64,000 bases of DNA from an uncultured Phascolarctobacterium sp. (GTDB taxonomy: Bacteria > Bacillota > Negativicutes > Acidaminococcales > Acidaminococcaceae). Of the stretch, positions 61,909 through 64,000 are shown one piece after another; position 1 is the stretch's first letter; each line of letters starts with the position of its first letter. The stretch spans positions 1-64,000 of the forward strand of contig CASFZG010000005.1 of NCBI GenBank assembly GCA_949299135.1. Reading direction: 5' to 3'. Under the pieces are notes generated by a model. It searched no databases. It was not told where the DNA came from and saw only the letters and a program-made list of their open reading frames with translations. The position numbers were made by a program, and so were the translations under genes.

Positions 61909-63534
61909 TTATTCCAATGTAATAATCAGCGGGTACAGCGGTTGTGCGCCGTTAAGCACCTGCACTTCCGCCCCGGGGCAGATTTTTTCAAGCTCTGCCG
62001 CCGCACTGTTGGCTTCGTCTTCGGTGATTTCGCTGCCGTAGTACAGGGTTAAAAGTTCCCAATCCGTACCGGCCTGATGCACTGCATCCACCGCCGCCGC
62101 GTTTAAGCTGCCGCCGGTGCAGACGATTTTATTTTCCAACAGCCCGATATATTCGCCCTTAATGATGGGCATGCCGTTTACAACGCTGTCGCGCACCGCC
62201 GTGCTTACTGCCGCACAATGCGCCTGCTGCATGGCTTCCGTCATCGCTTCCACGTTGGCTTCCATATCGGCCTGCGTGTCAAACGCCAAAATAGCGGCAA
62301 TGCCCTGCGCCAGGTTCACCGTCGGCACATAAGCCACTTTATCCGCGCCAAGCAGTTTTTGCGCCTGCTGCGCCGCCAGCACAATATTTTTGTTGTTCGG
62401 CAAAATAATGTATTTGCTGTACGCGCCGTTTTCAATGGCGGTTACAAAATCTTCCACAGGCGGGTTCATGCTCTGCCCGCCGCTGATAATATCCGTTACG
62501 CCCTGCGCCAGCATAATTTCGGCAATGCCGCTGCCTGCCGCCACGCTTACAAGGCCTACGCCTTCTTTTTTGGGCTGCTGCGCCACAGCCGCCGCGCTGA
62601 ACACGCGGTGTTCGTGCTGCTCCGCCATGTTGTCGATTTTAATATCGTGCAGCGTGCCCCAGCTTAAACCGTGCTGCAACACCGTGCCCGGGTTGGCGGT
62701 ATGCACATGCACCTTAACAATGTCGTCCATCGCCGCCACAATCAGCGAATTGCCCAAAGGCAAAAGCGCCGCGCGCACCGTTTTTTCATCAACACCGGCG
62801 TTTTTAACAATAAACTCCGTACAGTACGGGTTGGTTAAATCAACTTCTTCCGCAGGCAATTCCGCCGCTTTCGCGGATGCCGCGCTTACTTCGCCGACGG
62901 GTTCTGCCTTGCCCAGAAGGCCGTTTAAGCAGCCCTGCAAAAAGACAATCAAGCCCTGACCGCCCGCATCAACCACGCCCGCAGCCTTCAGCGCAGGCAA
63001 AAGTTCCGGCGTGCGTGCCAGTTCCCTTTTGCCGCCGTCGATAGCTTCGGTTAAAATTTCCACAAAATCTTCGCCGCGGCGCACCGCATGGTAAGCCGCC
63101 TTGGCAATACCGCGCGCCACCGTTAAAATAGTGCCTTCAACAGGTTTGGCCACGCTGCGGTAAGCATATAAAATGCCAAACTGAAACGCCTTGCCCAGCT
63201 CGTTGCCGGTAACGCGCTCCTTGCCTGCCAGCCCGCGCCCAATGCCGCGCAAAAGCTGCGACAGAATTACGCCGCTGTTGCCGCGCGCGCCCATAATAGC
63301 GCTTTTGGCAGCCGCCGCGCCAACCGCCGCCGCCGATTCCGTATCCAGCGGCGTCACCGCGCGGTGCACTGCTTCCATTGTGCGCATCATATTCGTGCCC
63401 GTATCGCCGTCCGGCACCGGGAACACGTTTAAATCGTCAATCTGCTTATAGCTTTGCGCAAACGCGCCGTAAGCGCCAAGCAGCATATTTTTTATATCGC
63501 GGCCGTTAATAACAGCCGTCTGTTTCGCGTCCAT
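61909..63534 (-). CDS. fakA: DAK2 domain fatty acid kinase subunit (FakA/YloV)
   Basis: A 541-residue kinase subunit that phosphorylates fatty acids bound to DegV/FakB proteins, feeding exogenous fatty acids to phospholipids. The N-terminal DhaL domain has the ATP/Mg motif NVFPVPDGDTGTNMMRTM and GARGNSGVILSQLLRG; the C-terminal half contains ILPNNKNIVLAAQQA. The next upstream gene is a DegV protein, the expected partner. ATG at 63534 after GGGGG. Confidence 0.93.
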   Translation of the reverse strand: MDAKQTAVINGRDIKNMLLGAYGAFAQSYKQIDDLNVFPVPDGDTGTNMMRTMEAVHRAVTPLDTESAAAVGAAAAKSAIMGARGNSGVILSQLLRGIGRGLAGKERVTGNELGKAFQFGILYAYRSVAKPVEGTILTVARGIAKAAYHAVRRGEDFVEILTEAIDGGKRELARTPELLPALKAAGVVDAGGQGLIVFLQGCLNGLLGKAEPVGEVSAASAKAAELPAEEVDLTNPYCTEFIVKNAGVDEKTVRAALLPLGNSLIVAAMDDIVKVHVHTANPGTVLQHGLSWGTLHDIKIDNMAEQHEHRVFSAAAVAQQPKKEGVGLVSVAAGSGIAEIMLAQGVTDIISGGQSMNPPVEDFVTAIENGAYSKYIILPNNKNIVLAAQQAQKLLGADKVAYVPTVNLAQGIAAILAFDTQADMEANVEAMTEAMQQAHCAAVSTAVRDSVVNGMPIIKGEYIGLLENKIVCTGGSLNAAAVDAVHQAGTDWELLTLYYGSEITEDEANSAAAELEKICPGAEVQVLNGAQPLYPLIITLE

Positions 63535-63614
63535 CACTACCCCCAATCAGGCATGCGCAAAACTCCATGCCGCTTTGTTTTTTATCAATCCGGCCATGCC
63601 GGTAAAACTTAAAT

Positions 63615-64000
63615 TTATGCTTTGGTGCGTATAAAAAGGCCAATACAGCCCGGCCCCAAATGCGAAGCCAGCACCGTACCGATGCCCGTCATCAAAACCG
63701 GCACACCGGGATAACGCTTCGTCATTTCTTCGTACAGATATTTAGCATCGTTTTCCGCTTCTTCGTTGGCAATGCAGATGCGTTCCGGCTCACCCTTGGC
63801 TTCCGCCAGTTCAAGCATCGTGTTCAGCACCTTGCTGCGCGTGCGGCATTTAGATGCCACCACCAGCTTGCCTTCCTTATCAAGCGTAATTACCGGGCGT
63901 ATGCCGAGCAGATTGCCCACCAGCGCGCCCACCGCGCCGATACGCCCGCCTTTTTGCAAATATTCCAAAGTGCTTACGGAAAAGAAAGTTTCCGTCCTGT
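63615..64000 (-). CDS. DegV family fatty-acid-binding protein (FakB), partial
   Basis: The C-terminal 128 or so residues of a DegV protein; the frame stays open to the right edge (…FSVSTLEYLQKGGRIG precedes the first internal Met). LEYLQKGGRIG and the LGPGCIGLFI end are family hallmarks. It would present fatty acids to FakA, whose gene follows 80 bases downstream. The N-terminal part lies outside the window. Confidence 0.92.
   Translation of the reverse strand, partial: RTETFFSVSTLEYLQKGGRIGAVGALVGNLLGIRPVITLDKEGKLVVASKCRTRSKVLNTMLELAEAKGEPERICIANEEAENDAKYLYEEMTKRYPGVPVLMTGIGTVLASHLGPGCIGLFIRTKA

Overview
The window looks like the chromosome of an anaerobic, Gram-negative-type (diderm) Firmicute, most likely a Negativicute of the Acidaminococcaceae/Phascolarctobacterium kind. 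The reasons are the mixture of Firmicute gene order and RNA regulators (rpmE-prfA-prmC-tsaC-rpiB-glyA-upp-wecB-atp synteny, a T-box leader, a ZTP riboswitch, Hol-Tox type small toxins) with two genes for outer-membrane autotransporters ending in a beta-barrel with a C-terminal phenylalanine. The species call is inference; no rRNA is present.

Layout. 0-8 kb (minus strand): a MATE efflux pump behind a leader terminator, a BASS transporter under T-box control, then pth, prs, glmU, a GntR/FCD regulator and ispE. 8-16 kb: YitT and DUF523 proteins, autotransporter 1, a small membrane ORF, a CsoR-type repressor, an SLC13-like anion transporter and ftsH. 16-33.6 kb (minus strand): the F-type ATP synthase operon (atpZ-I-B-E-F-[delta C-terminal domain/alpha fusion]-G-D-C), then, upstream of it, wecB, a WecA/TagO-type transferase, dCMP deaminase, upp, glyA, a YwlG-like gene, rpiB, tsaC, prmC, prfA, a DUF1385 gene and rpmE. 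33.7-35.5 kb: a NuoE-like ferredoxin-fold protein, a very AT-rich AbiC-like gene and a tRNA-Ala whose acceptor stem is damaged. 35.5-39.6 kb: larE, an FlK-like thioesterase, a polar amino-acid ABC importer and a cupin. 39.6-50.9 kb: accessory DNA with a 19-bp tandem array, an MFS pseudogene, small toxins, a DUF1062 gene, a LysE exporter, a second MATE pump, an ABC-F protein, a ZTP-riboswitch-controlled OFA transporter, a split chromate transporter and an MNT/HEPN pair. 51-64 kb: a WYL regulator, autotransporter 2 (1209 aa), an XRE regulator, rlmH, an HtrA-like protease, a YycJ/WalJ-like hydrolase, deoC, a PerR/Fur regulator, a split lysine exporter, and the fakA-degV fatty-acid kinase pair.

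Three things stand out. (1) No separate ATP synthase delta gene is seen in the operon; the C-terminal domain of delta is joined in frame to the N-terminus of alpha. (2) Three scattered copies of a small convergent module encode a 24-25 residue holin-like peptide opposite a ~90-nt RNA with its own strong promoter and terminator; within each module both transcripts begin with a similar locus-specific sequence, and the leader of a fourth copy appears to lie at the left edge. (3) Three ~550-600 bp intergenic repeats carry hairpins whose stems have changed by paired substitutions while their loops stay constant, and one copy has near-perfect ~49-bp terminal inverted repeats; none encodes a protein.

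Start codons were reset where a good ribosome binding site lies in front of an internal start. Functions are assigned by recognising family motifs by eye; no database search was run.
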